From contig NC_066313.1 in the NCBI RefSeq assembly GCF_022539315.1, forward strand, positions 38,477,059-38,541,058: a stretch of 64,000 bases of DNA, written 5' to 3'. A program made the position numbers and the translations under genes. Under the pieces are notes generated by a model. It was not told the origin of the DNA, ran no database searches, and worked only from the letters and a program-made list of their open reading frames with translations. The number at the start of each line of letters is the position of its first letter. Positions within the stretch are counted from its first letter, which is position 1. Positions 1-10,660 of this stretch are shown here, piece by piece. This DNA comes from Serinus canaria. Lineage: Eukaryota; Chordata; Aves; Passeriformes; Fringillidae.

Positions 1-2480
1 ATGCTGCATTTTCTAAGGCTGCATGTCCCTCAGTGTGGGTCACCCTGTGCTCCAGGCTTGCTGAGTTTTCTAATATAATAACCCAGCTGCCTCTGCTGCT
101 GACATCTAGCATTACCCTGTATCCATACTTTTGGTGACTGCTGTTGATACACTAAGATTATGTGGCGGGAAGTAGTTTTGGGATCGCTGCATATTTATCA
201 CTCCTTGTTGTCAGAGACAAAATCCAACAGAAAGCACACTTGGGTGTTACAAGGGAGAGAAATCCTAGGCAATATTAGCATTCATGACACCCATCAATTC
301 ATTACTCTGCCAGGTCTCTGCAGCCACCTCAGTCTTGAGTTCATCTTCAGCAGGGTTGAAAAAGGAAAAGTAAAATCCATTCTGTCCTGCCTGTGTCCTC
401 TCCTCTGCAGAAGTGCAGCACTGGAGCCTGGGGCTCCCCTGCAGCCTCGACTCTGCTTACCTGTGATCCCTCCTTGTTCTATGCTTGTGTGCAGTCCTGC
501 CACATCCCTTTCAAATCCTCAGCCCTTATCCCAAGGAATTGCAGATCATTAACCAGGCAGAAAACTGTGCAGTATCAGGTGTCTTTTCTTCAAGGTTAGC
601 ACAAGAAATGAGATTACAAGAATCACATCAATACCAGAATTAATGCAACTGGAGAGGAGTCAAACTCTGATAAGTCATTCTGACTATATAATGTGTGCAG
701 GAATAAGCCCTTTTTTTTCCTTATCAGCACATAAATTGGAGGTTACATGATTCTTTTTCAACAGTGTTCAACAAAATATTTGCTTTGTAAATTTGATCAA
801 AAAGTAGGTGTTTAGAGACAGATAGAGGACCATACACATGATGAAGATGAGGCAGGAGAGGAGTTTGTCAGGTCATGGTAGGGGGGGCTGCAGGATGTAG
901 ACGGCTCTGCAGCTAAAGCCAGGCTTTACTAGCATTCTTAGCTGGTTTCAGAGCAAATGAAAACAGATTAGTGTAAACCATGATTGCTATAAATCAGTGA
1001 ATTATATCTGGTAGTCAAATTCTGACTCCCTCCTTCCATTTAGCACTCACAGCCTGTATTAGCCTCTTCAGGTTTAAGCTGAGACTGAACTTGGAGATTA
1101 ATTTCCTGCTACAGATGGTCTGCCTAGCAAAGAATTAGTTTATTTCTAAGAAGTATGGTTTTTGTTCTGTGCTCCTCAGTAATTTTATAAAGGCTATCAG
1201 TTTCTAATGCAGGACATAAAGCTCAAAAAATAAATGTTGGTTGCTCTTTTGCTTTTTCAAAAAAAAACTGCTTGAAATCTCCTCACTGGGTAACAATCAG
1301 GGAATTTCTTAATACTGAGAACTTAAAAATGTCTGTTGATCTACAAAAAAGAGCATGAGTGATGTAGGCATTACTTATGTAGTTGGTTTTCTGTATACTT
1401 ACAATCACATACTGGTTTTAAATGTATTCCCTTGGTGTGTTCATTATATCCACCTCTCACTCACTTTTGCAATAGATATTTGCAGCCATTCATTATTGTT
1501 TATTATTAGAAAAGCAATAAAGAGGGAGCAGCATCATGACTCAAATTACAGTCCCAAAAGAACACACATATAAAGTGTGGTATAAAGTTCACATTTGCCC
1601 CATAATGATATTGACTTCTACAAACTCAATACATCTGAGGTAGAATGTTTTCCTTTTGTTTGTTTTCTTTCAATTTCTCTCAGCTTGGTTAGTAAGGGTC
1701 AGAAACAAAAACTCTTAAGAACTCTTAAAATGCTAACTTGGGCTTTGCCTACTCTTAATGTAATTTATTCCTAGTTTTCGCTTGTTCTCAGCTTAAACTA
1801 CTTATAAGCTTTGATGATTTCCAAGTGTATGTATTTTAAAGTAGTCTACATTTTGTGTAGGTCTTTAAAGGAATATTTAAATGTGTAAACCTTTAAAGAT
1901 TCAGATAAATCTCTTGTAAGACACATTCAATGAGAGTTGCAACTCTGTAATTTAAAGCTGTATATCACAGAATGCCATAAAACTTTCTTATCAGCAGTTC
2001 CTGGCAATATAAAATTGATAAGTTTTGTGCTGCTAGGTCATGTACTCTTTCCTGGAAGTCATCTTATTCTGATTTACCCTTTACCTAGTCTGTGCATGAA
2101 GAGTGTTCTGCTCTGGACTTAATAATAAACTTATTGGTGAATTAAAAGCAGTTCATCCATAAGCATAACAAGTTGAGGATGACCATTACTAATTTAGTTG
2201 CTCAGGATGCCCAGGACATCTTGATTACTGTTTGGCAGCAACAAATGGAATATTTAGCTTATGAATTGATGCAGCAACAGGCATCTCCAGAGGTCTGGGC
2301 ACAATTTTTATGTTTGCTCCAAATTGATACCTTCACTTTTTTTCAAAGACATCATCTAGTACAGCAGGTATTTCTATCACTTTTATGATTGTACACTAGC
2401 TTGCCTCAGTGTGCTAAGAGCAATAAGGAAAGAGGAAATCCTCACTGGCAAACTGCAAGAGGTTAAAAGGGATTTGAATA
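1..2480. other. AT-rich DNA, no recognised gene
   Basis: I see no repeat family, RNA gene or coding exon here. The longest ATG-started frame is 160-552 (130 codons). It matches no protein I recognise and lacks obvious splice signals at both ends. A 71-codon frame at 2173-2388 is rich in Gln and Leu and ends near a GT, but has no acceptor-like pyrimidine tract just upstream. Both are treated as chance frames. Confidence 0.6.
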
Positions 2481-2495
2481 AAAAGGCTATGTGTC

Positions 2496-2518
2496 ATAAT
2501 ATCCTCCTAGGATATTAT
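2496..2518. repeat. Short perfect inverted repeat (10-bp arms)
   Basis: The arm ATAATATCCT (2496-2505) is followed by a 3-base loop (CCT) and its exact reverse complement AGGATATTAT (2509-2518). It is AT-rich, so it could arise by chance or fold as a small stem. No function is implied. Confidence 0.8.
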
Positions 2519-3361
2519 CCTGGGGGGATATTTGGACAGGTGTTTGATATCCCAGTGCCACTGTCATGTCAGAAAGGCTAATGTCATTCATGTCTGTCTC
2601 TTCATGAAGAGCCAGTTACAAACCATATATCCCATTTAGGTATTTGTTGTCACTGTTATCATCAATGGACATGCAAGATTCCATGAATCTTAGGCATGTT
2701 CCCTGTCACTTAGCTTTGATGTCAGGAAAGTGGAGGTAAGAAGCAACTGTACTGCTGCCATCAGTAATGGGCCTGAGTTCTACTGCAATTTGTGTAACAC
2801 AAAAAGCCACCCTGAGTCACCCAACCAGAAACAGACAGGAGAGTTTATACCTTCACTGAGTCAAAGAATCAGTAATTTGCCGTCATGTCTTAGAACTGAA
2901 CTGGTCCAAGAAAAATTGTGCATTTCTAAGGAAGTGAAAGGAAGCTTATTTGGATTCAGCAGGACAGTCAGACTATCACTAGAATGAAAGAGAAGTAAAC
3001 TGATTTTAGAAAAACAAATGAAATCTCTCAAGATACTCTGGAAAGCTCAAAAATGGAAATTAATTCTAACCCCAAGTCTGTCTTGCCACAGTAAGATTTT
3101 CTTCTGGGGGTAAACCCTAGGGTGAAGGGCAGGAGAAAAAATAAAATCCGCAGATGCCAAAGTTCACAATTGCTAAAGATCAAGGGATTTTTTTTAATTT
3201 AATCATAGGGCAAGCAGATTAAATTCTGATCACCACTTCCTTTTCTTTTTAGTAACTGTGTTAGCTCTTTTGGATGTTTTGAATATTTTCTTTTCATTTT
3301 TCTTTAAGCTAGCCTAAGTAAAGGATGATTTAAAGATAATTCATCAAGAACAAGTTACTAA

Positions 3362-3879
3362 CTGGAGACTAAGGCAAATTCAGAAACCTTGCCCACTGAC
3401 CTCCTTAAGCACTTATTTCCTTCATGTTCCCCAAATACCCAAAAAGTCATTGGAGAGGTTTTGTGTACAAATAGTGATGGCCCCGACAAGGAGCTTACAT
3501 CACATGGATCAAGACCAAATAGAAAAGTGTCTCTCAGGAGACTATCTGATATCAAGTTAAGATAGGGAAACAGGCCTCAATCACTAGGATCGCTATATAG
3601 TGTATCACAATGTCTGGAACCAGTTTGTCCATAGATACATCAGAAATTGATAATAATTTAAAAATGTATGGGCTGACAGTCATTCAGCAACCAGCAACAT
3701 TTAATTACAGCAATTATGAACCTAAAGATAATATGAATAGCAGTCCTACTTACAAAGGTTACCCAGGAAGCAAGGACATTTTGTGTTTTCTTTTATCCCT
3801 ATCTGTTGCACACAAACTTTTAATAAAGTGCTCTACAATACATTTCTGCTATTGTCTTCACCAAAAAAAAAAAAAAAAA
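3362..3879 (+). pseudogene. Possible retrocopied transcript 3' end (AATAAA plus A tail)
   Basis: Seen: AATAAA at 3822-3827, then 35 bases, then an uninterrupted run of 17 A at 3863-3879. This is the layout of a polyadenylated transcript copied back into DNA. Upstream are two open stretches in different frames: 3362-3562 (67 codons between stops) and 3610-3898, which starts at an ATG and runs into the A tail. The first also overlaps an open frame on the other strand, so its coding nature is doubtful. I do not recognise either peptide. No target-site duplication is evident around the tail, and the 5' limit given is only where the first open stretch begins. Known: bird genomes have few processed pseudogenes because CR1 does not use poly(A) priming well, so this needs caution. 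Alternative: a chance A run beside a chance AATAAA. Confidence 0.25.
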
Positions 3880-3899
3880 GTTTTTTTATGTATGAACTG

Positions 3900-5235
3900 A
3901 CATTGATCTCAGAGAATTTTGAGACAGAAACCACAACACAGCTCTAAGTAGTGGTAAAAAAAAAGAAGTGAAGCCTAACCAGGACTTGTATGGTTAGTGA
4001 GCAGTGAAAAGGACTTTAGGAAGTGAACTCTGACTGCACTTTCAGCTTTTTGTAACATACAAAGAACCAAAAAAGAAAGAAGAAGAACATGTGTTGCAAG
4101 AGCAAAACCAGTTGAACTGAACAGCTATCATTTGCAGGCTGGAAACTCAGCTGTGTCTTTTACTTCAAAAAGTGAAAAAAGAATTTTGCAATAGGCAGGG
4201 CAAATGCTTGTCCCCTTCTGTTCTCAAGTTTTTTTTTGTAACTCTGTACTCCCTCCTTCTCTCCCTTCTTTTCTCATATTTTGGTGAACTACAGAAAGAT
4301 GAGAGAGATGATGGTGAAAAGTTGAAGCTGCTGAAAAAATATTTGGTGCTTTCAGACTGCAAGTTAAAAGAGAGACTCTTGTGTGATACACTTTCAAAAT
4401 AACAATAATACACATATAATAATAATTAGTGACTTTAGTGTGTCAAAAGAAGATTATTGAAACAAAGATAAATTTAAGACTAATAAGTTAATGGGACTTG
4501 ATACTCTATTTCTAGAAATGAAAGAGTGTAAGATTACAATAGAAAATTCCTTATTTCTAATTTAAATATGCCATGTATATAGCTAATTAACACAATAGTG
4601 TGTGACCTTACTGCCAAGAATTATGACAATCTATTACCATTAGAACAGCAACTTTTATATATTCTGCTGGCATTAAAATGCAAGATTTACAATTGTAACC
4701 TATGCAGAAAAATAACCTTTAATAAGATGTAACAACAAGTTCTTTTGGTTGATTTTCTACTAAAATGCCCTATAATTCAGCAGTAAGAGAGTAAACTCCT
4801 TTCTGATTCATCCTTCTGTGCTTTTTACCTTTTAGAAGGCAAGCATTGGTAAGGGAAATTGCCTTTGCTAATCCTTTTAAATCTAATGAATTTTGATATC
4901 AGAAATAATTTATCAGGCTTATAATTCTTCCATAGGAAGGCAGTATTTTAACATGTAGAGGGATTACAGTGATTAGAACCCTTACCCAAAATTTCTAGAC
5001 AAAGCTCAGTACTCACAATATACCTTATAAATCTGAGGACTTACAAGCCCTCAAGAGTCTGAGAGCACGTAGCTTGTCATTCTCTCTTAAAAATAGGATG
5101 TTGTAAATATTGATATATAAATCTTTCATAACAACTTACATTTTCCATTTTTTCTCATCTAGAATTAAACATTTTCCCATCGAGCATTGAAGATAAATAG
5201 GGTGATTAAATTTATTTTCTTACTGAGCCTTTCTG
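3900..5235. other. AT-rich DNA, nothing recognised
   Basis: Single-copy-looking AT-rich sequence. Opposite-strand open frames of 76 and 82 codons overlap at 4165-4413, where pyrimidine-rich sequence lacks stops on both strands. That pattern argues for composition rather than coding. Confidence 0.6.
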
Positions 5236-5240
5236 TTTTT

Positions 5241-5337
5241 CTTTTCTATATATATTAAATATATATATATTGTATATATATACACTATATATATATAATA
5301 TTTCTTTTTTATATATATTAAAGATATATATATATTG
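5241..5337. repeat. TA-rich palindromic block with internal duplication
   Basis: Alternating TATATA runs form several overlapping self-complementary segments. The left part (about 5241-5273) and right part (about 5304-5338) are imperfect direct copies of a unit containing ATATATATTAAA and ending ATATTGT. Such tracts can extrude cruciforms and slip in replication. Confidence 0.85.
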
Positions 5338-5339
5338 TC

Positions 5340-6525
5340 CTTGTATTATTGTCTTAGCAAGATTGGGCTAAGTATCCATGCTTTTGGCTCTGTCTGGAAT
5401 TATATAATGTATATCTATTTGGAGCTTCAATTCCCTTCCCTGATTTTATGTCATTTACTTCTGAGCAGATGGTTGCATGCTGACAGTTGTCACTTATATA
5501 TTAAAGTAACTTACAATTGAGTGTTGCTCTCGCCTTAAAGTGAATGTTGGATGAAATGGGAAAAGTAGTTGTCTTGCAAACAAATCAAGTTTTTATCATA
5601 AATTTGACATGCATCACAAATTAATGGAGGCAGTTTCTATAGTAATAATGTAATCCCTGGAAGAACTGCAGCTGTCTATTCAGGTGCATTCAATCTCTCC
5701 TTGATGGGAATAATTACCTTCCATCCTTGCTGGATAATTGCCTTTTGATTGAGGTCATCAGAGCAATCAAGATTGTGAGAGGCAGAAATCATTGCTAGGG
5801 TGAAGAAAGAAGGGGGAGGAGGATAGAGAGCAGAAAAGATATTTTAGAAGGGTAAATTGATAGAGAATTTACATGTATTTTACTGCTTCTTTCTTTGAAG
5901 TGATATTTCAAATGATGTGATTATATGAAATCAGATGGCTGTAAATATGCTAAAGCCCATGTCTACTTGCTATATTTTCCTGGAAAAAGAAGGTTGTTAT
6001 TCTGTCAGTCCTTGAAAACGGAATTTTCTAATTCCAAGCTTGAAAATAGTTCCCTTTTATGGATGTTTACAACATTTTGCTTCTTATTTATTCATTTTTT
6101 TTTTCTTGCCCCATGTCTGATAATTGTTAAAGCAATAATTTGGTAACTTGAATTTTTTGCCTGAGTCTTTAGATCCAAGGGTTGGAAATTAGATCCTTGG
6201 TATTGGAAATTGCTTTCACCTCGCAACTTTCTTGTTGTTCTATCAATCTGACATGGTCTGCAATGAAGGGAACAATTGTCTAGCCTACTAACTGGCAGTT
6301 TAAGCATTATATCCTTTAGTTGTACTGAGAAGGGATGTTTTGCTTTGGTTTTACAAATTATGAGGAAACATCATAAGGTATTTATACACAATATTTTTTC
6401 TTCCTTTTATAACAATATTAGAGCAGATAGGGATGCCCTCTGTTGCTTTAAAATATCTTTTTCTTTTCATCATTCACAAAATATAAGTTATTTCCATACA
6501 AAAAAAGAGGGTTTTTTTGTTTTTT
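5340..6525. other. AT-rich DNA, nothing recognised
   Basis: No repeat family or exon was recognised apart from a small diverged tandem pair at 6170-6210. The 117-codon frame at 6276-6629 runs through the T tract (coding poly-Phe), so it is not credible as a gene. Confidence 0.6.
6170..6210. repeat. Diverged two-copy tandem repeat (about 20 bp)
   Basis: Two adjacent units start TAGATCC and end TTGGAAAT (6170-6189 and 6190-6210), differing at a few middle positions. Confidence 0.75.
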
Positions 6526-6528
6526 GGT

Positions 6529-6529
<1 letters not shown>

Positions 6530-6568
<39 letters not shown>
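6530..6568. repeat. Poly(T) tract, 39 bases
   Basis: An uninterrupted run of T, the longest homopolymer in the window. On the other strand it would be an A tail, but no TTTATT (reverse AATAAA) lies just to its right, so there is no support for a minus-strand retrocopy. Confidence 0.95.
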
Positions 6569-6569
<1 letters not shown>

Positions 6570-6751
6570 TATTTTTTAATCCAGGTGTACATGAATAAGT
6601 TTAGCAAAAGAGAAAAATCAGAAGGGTGATCCATATTAGTTGATTATGGAAAGGACAGTGTTGCATTATGTGGTATATAAAATATATACATTTTAAATTA
6701 TAACCTTTCCATTAATTTTTAAGTAAACAATGAAACAGAAAAATAAAATAC

Positions 6752-6965
6752 CTTGTCCTGAAGGAATATTTAAAATGCTATCTACTCCAATTCCCCTGCA
6801 ATAAGCAAGGATATGCTCAACTAGAGCAGGTAGCTTAGAGCCCCATCCAGCCTGGACTTGAAGTGTTCAGGCATGTGACATATAACAGATCTCTGAACAT
6901 CTTTTTCCAGTGTTTTACCACCCTCATTGTTAAAGATTTATTCCTTATATTTAGTCCCAGAGACT
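6752..6965 (-). mobile_element. CR1 LINE fragment, 3' end
   Basis: Read on the minus strand this is the 3' untranslated end of a CR1 retrotransposon. Recognisable blocks, in reverse complement, are the segment around CCCCTGCAATAAGCAAGG, the GAGCCCCATCCAGCCTGG block, and CAGTGTTTTACCACCCTC. These are standard CR1 tail landmarks, also seen in the copies at 18483 and 55027. The copy is heavily diverged and contains small insertions (around 6872-6890). The terminal octamer repeat is not preserved, so this is an old insertion. Confidence 0.75.
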
Positions 6966-7061
6966 TATTGATTTATGCTGAGCCAGTAAGAAAACTGATC
7001 TCCTACAGTGGGAAGGACTTTTCTTCCCCAGTTCCTGTCTTGCTGTCCATCCACTCAAGAG

Positions 7062-7690
7062 GTGTGGGAAGGGTGATTGTCATTGAAGACTGAGGAAAAA
7101 AAGCTGTTGAGTACATCAGCCTTCTCCTTGTCCATAGTTACCTGTTTGCCAGCCTTGCTTACATGGGAGCTACACTTTCTTTCACCTTCCTTTTCTGGTG
7201 GACATGCCTGTAGGAATTCTTCTTACTCTTTGCATCCTTTACCAAGTTCAACTCCAGCTGGGTCATGGCTCACCTAACCCCACCCCTACAGGACCAGATG
7301 ATGTCCCTAGACTTTTATCAGGATCTCTGTCTCTGATTCCTTTGTGTATTTCAGTCTTGCCTTTTAGTTTGGCCGGTAGGTCTTGACTCATCCATGTTGG
7401 TCTCTTGCCTTCTTGGCCTGATTTTTTGTGATTTTTTAAAATCATCATTAACCTGATGATTAAAGCTCTTGCACTGTATGGAAAATGATTGTAAAGATCT
7501 GCCAGCCATGTCCTGCTCCCTTGCCCCTGAGGGCAGTTTCCCAGGGGGTCTTATTGACTAACTCCTTAAATGACTGGAGCTCTGGTTTCCTAAAATTCAA
7601 GGTCCTGACTTTAGTCTTCACAAATATAAATGAGAGATTTACATCTTGTGTAACTAATGCCTTTATTTCTTACAGCTCTTAAGGGAAACA
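7062..7690 (-). mobile_element. CR1-like LINE fragment, ORF2 region between endonuclease and RT
   Basis: On the minus strand this resembles the CR1 ORF2 stretch between the endonuclease and reverse-transcriptase domains. The best block is at 7084-7125 (plus-strand GAAGACTGAGG followed by GTTGAGTACATCAGCC), a highly recognisable CR1 landmark. Weaker matches follow at about 7385-7425 and 7545-7610 (TTTCCTAAAATTCAAGGTCC). No long open frame survives. It lies directly behind the CR1 3' end at 6752-6965 in the same orientation, so the two may be one element with its RT region deleted, or two insertions. Confidence 0.6.
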
Positions 7691-8034
7691 AAAATTTTTA
7701 CTGTGTTGTTATTTCCCTCTGCATTTCACATGAGTTTGTCCCACAAACTGTAAATGGCATCCATTCCTTGGAAAGTAAGTCTCTGGATATCTCAATTGCT
7801 ATGTAGAACCAACTCAGATAATTCATGCTCAGGCTGGTAAATTTGCTGTTCAGTGAAAGTTCAGGATTTTACGGGTTTTTTGTGCATAAGTGCTTTACAT
7901 CACATTTTAGATTGCAAATAAAACTAAGAAATATGTAATGAGGATGAACTTAAAGTAAATATGGAAACAGTTTATGGAAATCTTTCTTACATTGTTTTTT
8001 GTATAAGGTTACATGATAATTTTTCATGAGCCTG

Positions 8035-8623
8035 TGTAGTGGTTAATCCCAAGTCAGAAACCAAGCCCCATGCAGCTGCCTGCTCACTCTCCCACAGTAG
8101 GTTTGGGGAGAAAATAAAAAAGGTAAAAGAGAGAAAACACTGGGATTGAGATTAAAAAAAAAATTAATGGGGAAAGCAAAAGCCACAGACAGAAGCAAAA
8201 CAAATCAAAGAATCAATTCACTGCTTCCCACGGGCAGGCAGGTGTTCAGCCATCTCCAGGACAGCAGGACCCCACTGCTTGTAACAATAACTTGGGAAGA
8301 AAAAACACCATTACTTTAAAAGCTCCTCCTTCCTTCTCCTTCCTCCCACTTTATGTCCTGACTATGACACCACAAGGTCTGGATATATCCCTTTAGTTGG
8401 TTTGGGTCACCTGTCCCATCTGTCTCTTCTCGACCTCACATGGAACCCCAAATTCCTCACCAGCATGGCAGCATGAAAGCAGAAGAAGCCTTGGCTCTGT
8501 GTAAGCCCTGCTCAGCAACAACAAAAACACCTCTATATTATCAGCTTTGTGTTCATGACAAATCCAAAATACATACTAAGCATGGTGAAAAAAAATAGCT
8601 CTACCCCAGCCAAAACCAGCACA
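8035..8623 (-). mobile_element. Solo LTR, avian ERVL-type endogenous retrovirus
   Basis: In reverse complement this begins TGTGCTGGTTTTGGCTGGGG, carries the internal block GACCCAAACC..AAAGGGATAT, and ends in a GGGATTAACCACTACA-like terminus. The same blocks occur in the plus-strand copy at 35160-35745, which confirms the family from within the window. The flanking pentamers GCCTG (8030-8034) and GCTTG (8624-8628) differ at one base, consistent with a decayed 5-bp target-site duplication. No retroviral coding sequence adjoins either side, so this is a solo LTR left by recombination. A TATA-like ACATAAAG lies near the expected promoter position on the minus strand. Confidence 0.9.
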
Positions 8624-8628
8624 GCTTG

Positions 8629-10575
8629 TTTCAGAGACATACCAAGCTTCTGATGACAATCTCTGAACCAGCACCGAATGAATTGTGAGCAGATGATTTA
8701 CCATTTCCAGGGACTTATCAAATATTGTTAACTATCAAAACCTGCTTTTCCGAGTGTCATAAAGAAAAACTTGTGCAGCAGCATTTCCTTTTATTTTTAA
8801 GCATGTTTGTATAAAATGGATACCTTAAAACTGAAAGGACACAGTATTGGAAATAGTGTAGTGAGTGGCTACATATTTTCTCCATTAAGTTTCTCTGTTA
8901 TTTGCAGTGACTCTACAACACTTTCTTCTCTAATTGGAAAATTTGTGACTCAGAGATTTCTACAAGTCTTTCTAAAGAGATGATCTAAAATTGAGAGTCT
9001 GAACCTGCAATCTAACATGTAGAACGTGTATGAATATGTGCATTTTTTCACAGAAGAGATTTGCAAAAGCTGTGGTAGGGCTCATCAGAAAATAGAGCAA
9101 AGAGGAGCATCACAAAAATGTATTGGTTTGCTGATAATCCTCCTCTGTGAAACTAGAATACATATTTTCATTTGCTAATCCTATTTACAGAAGATAAAGT
9201 CCCATGCTCCAGAGCACTGCCAACTGTGAACTGCCTGGTGTTTAGCACAATAATACTGCTGCCTGGGCAAGTGAACCCAGTTAAATTGCCTCTGCCTACC
9301 ACACCTGGGATTATGGGACACTTCACACTTTTTGGATAAATACAGAATAGTGATGAGAAGCAATTTTCAAGGTATTGCCCCAACTACGCAGAAAAACAGA
9401 TGTAAATGAGAGAAAAGCTGTTTAGAAGAAACAAGGTCTGGATTTGCTCTGAGATAGAGTAAGACTGCTGGAGAAGCTATTGGATTTGACAGAAAAACAC
9501 AGAAGAGATCATGGTGAGTGACAGTGGGAAGAAAAAAAATGTTTGGAAGTTAATGGTGTGGAAATAAGGTAGGTTCACCAAAGCTCTGCATGTAACTGAA
9601 AGGAAATTGTAGCTGGTAAACACTAACTGTGGCTGAGTGCACAGGATGCACAGTTGGCTTTTATAAGAGGTTTCTTGCTGCTCCTTCTAGGCAGCTAGTG
9701 TTAGTCTGTTCTCATTTAAGTGGATGAGCAGCTATTATAAGACCATCACAGTGTGTGCATGGCTCTGTCATTTACAAGTGGGAAAAATAAAGGTTTTAGA
9801 AAGGAAAAATGTGTATTGATAGCTGCTTCCACAGGACAAAAGTAAATTTTCTTTATTAGCTTCCTAAGGAAGTTATTACTCCAAGCCTCACTCCAACTTT
9901 CTGCCTCGTCTACAAGAGTTGTGTGAACTTAATTTATTGGTCTCCATCAATCTTTTTGCTGTTCAATTTCCTTGCTTGCAATTAAACTCTTTGGAACAGG
10001 AATGTGTGTGTCTGATCAGTGCCTAGTACAACCGGTGTGAGGTTTCTCTCTAACTGGAATATTACTCAGAGGCTGTACAGTTTTTGAGAAAACTTGGACA
10101 CGAGGGTCTTAGATTATTGCTAAAATTACTGTAAACTCTACTTCATTTTTCTTTTTGTTTATTAAAGGATTAGAGTCGAAATTATAGGTGTGGAGAGTCA
10201 TTCATCTTAACTTGTAGAAAAGCAGCTTTGACCATAAGATATAAAAAGGTATGTGAAAACTGTGTTGTCAGCTCTTAATCACAGAAAGAGATTGAAAATT
10301 TAAGACATGAAACTCCTTGCCTCATAGTCCCTCACAAGCCAAGGTGAATTACTCAAAAGTCAGAGTGGCAGAAAATGTTGTTATTACTTTCTCTTGAGTT
10401 CAGATAGAATGTGATTAGGTAAAAAGGTTAACACTGGGCATCTTACTCTTCATTCTGACTGCTTTCTTACAAGATGGAAAGTCTAAAGTGACAGGAATGA
10501 AATCTCAGAAATGTAAAAATAAATGTAAATAAAAGAGAATTCCTATTTTTAAGGTGCTTTGATTTATGATCAGGT
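8629..10575. other. AT-rich DNA, nothing recognised
   Basis: No repeat family, RNA gene or splice-flanked exon was recognised. The frames at 9168-9383 overlap in different minus-strand frames and match nothing known to me. Confidence 0.6.
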
Positions 10576-10576
10576 G

Positions 10577-10660
10577 TGTTTAATATATTACATATATATT
10601 TAAATATATATTAATTTACATGAATATACATGAATTTGCTATTTAATATTTAATAAACAT
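10577..10660. repeat. AT-rich simple and tandem sequence
   Basis: TATA-rich low-complexity sequence includes a short tandem of ATACATGAAT-like units around 10612-10636. Confidence 0.8.

Noticed and set aside
160..552. 130-codon ATG-started frame
   Set aside because: No recognisable domain, overlapping frames in other phases, no splice or polyadenylation context; consistent with chance.
2730..2987. 85-codon frame with two Cys resembling half a zinc finger (FYCNLC)
   Set aside because: No matching His pair at the right spacing and no second finger; the resemblance is too slight.
6530..6568. T39 as the A tail of a minus-strand retrocopy
   Set aside because: No reverse AATAAA lies near its right side and there is no coding-like body beyond it.
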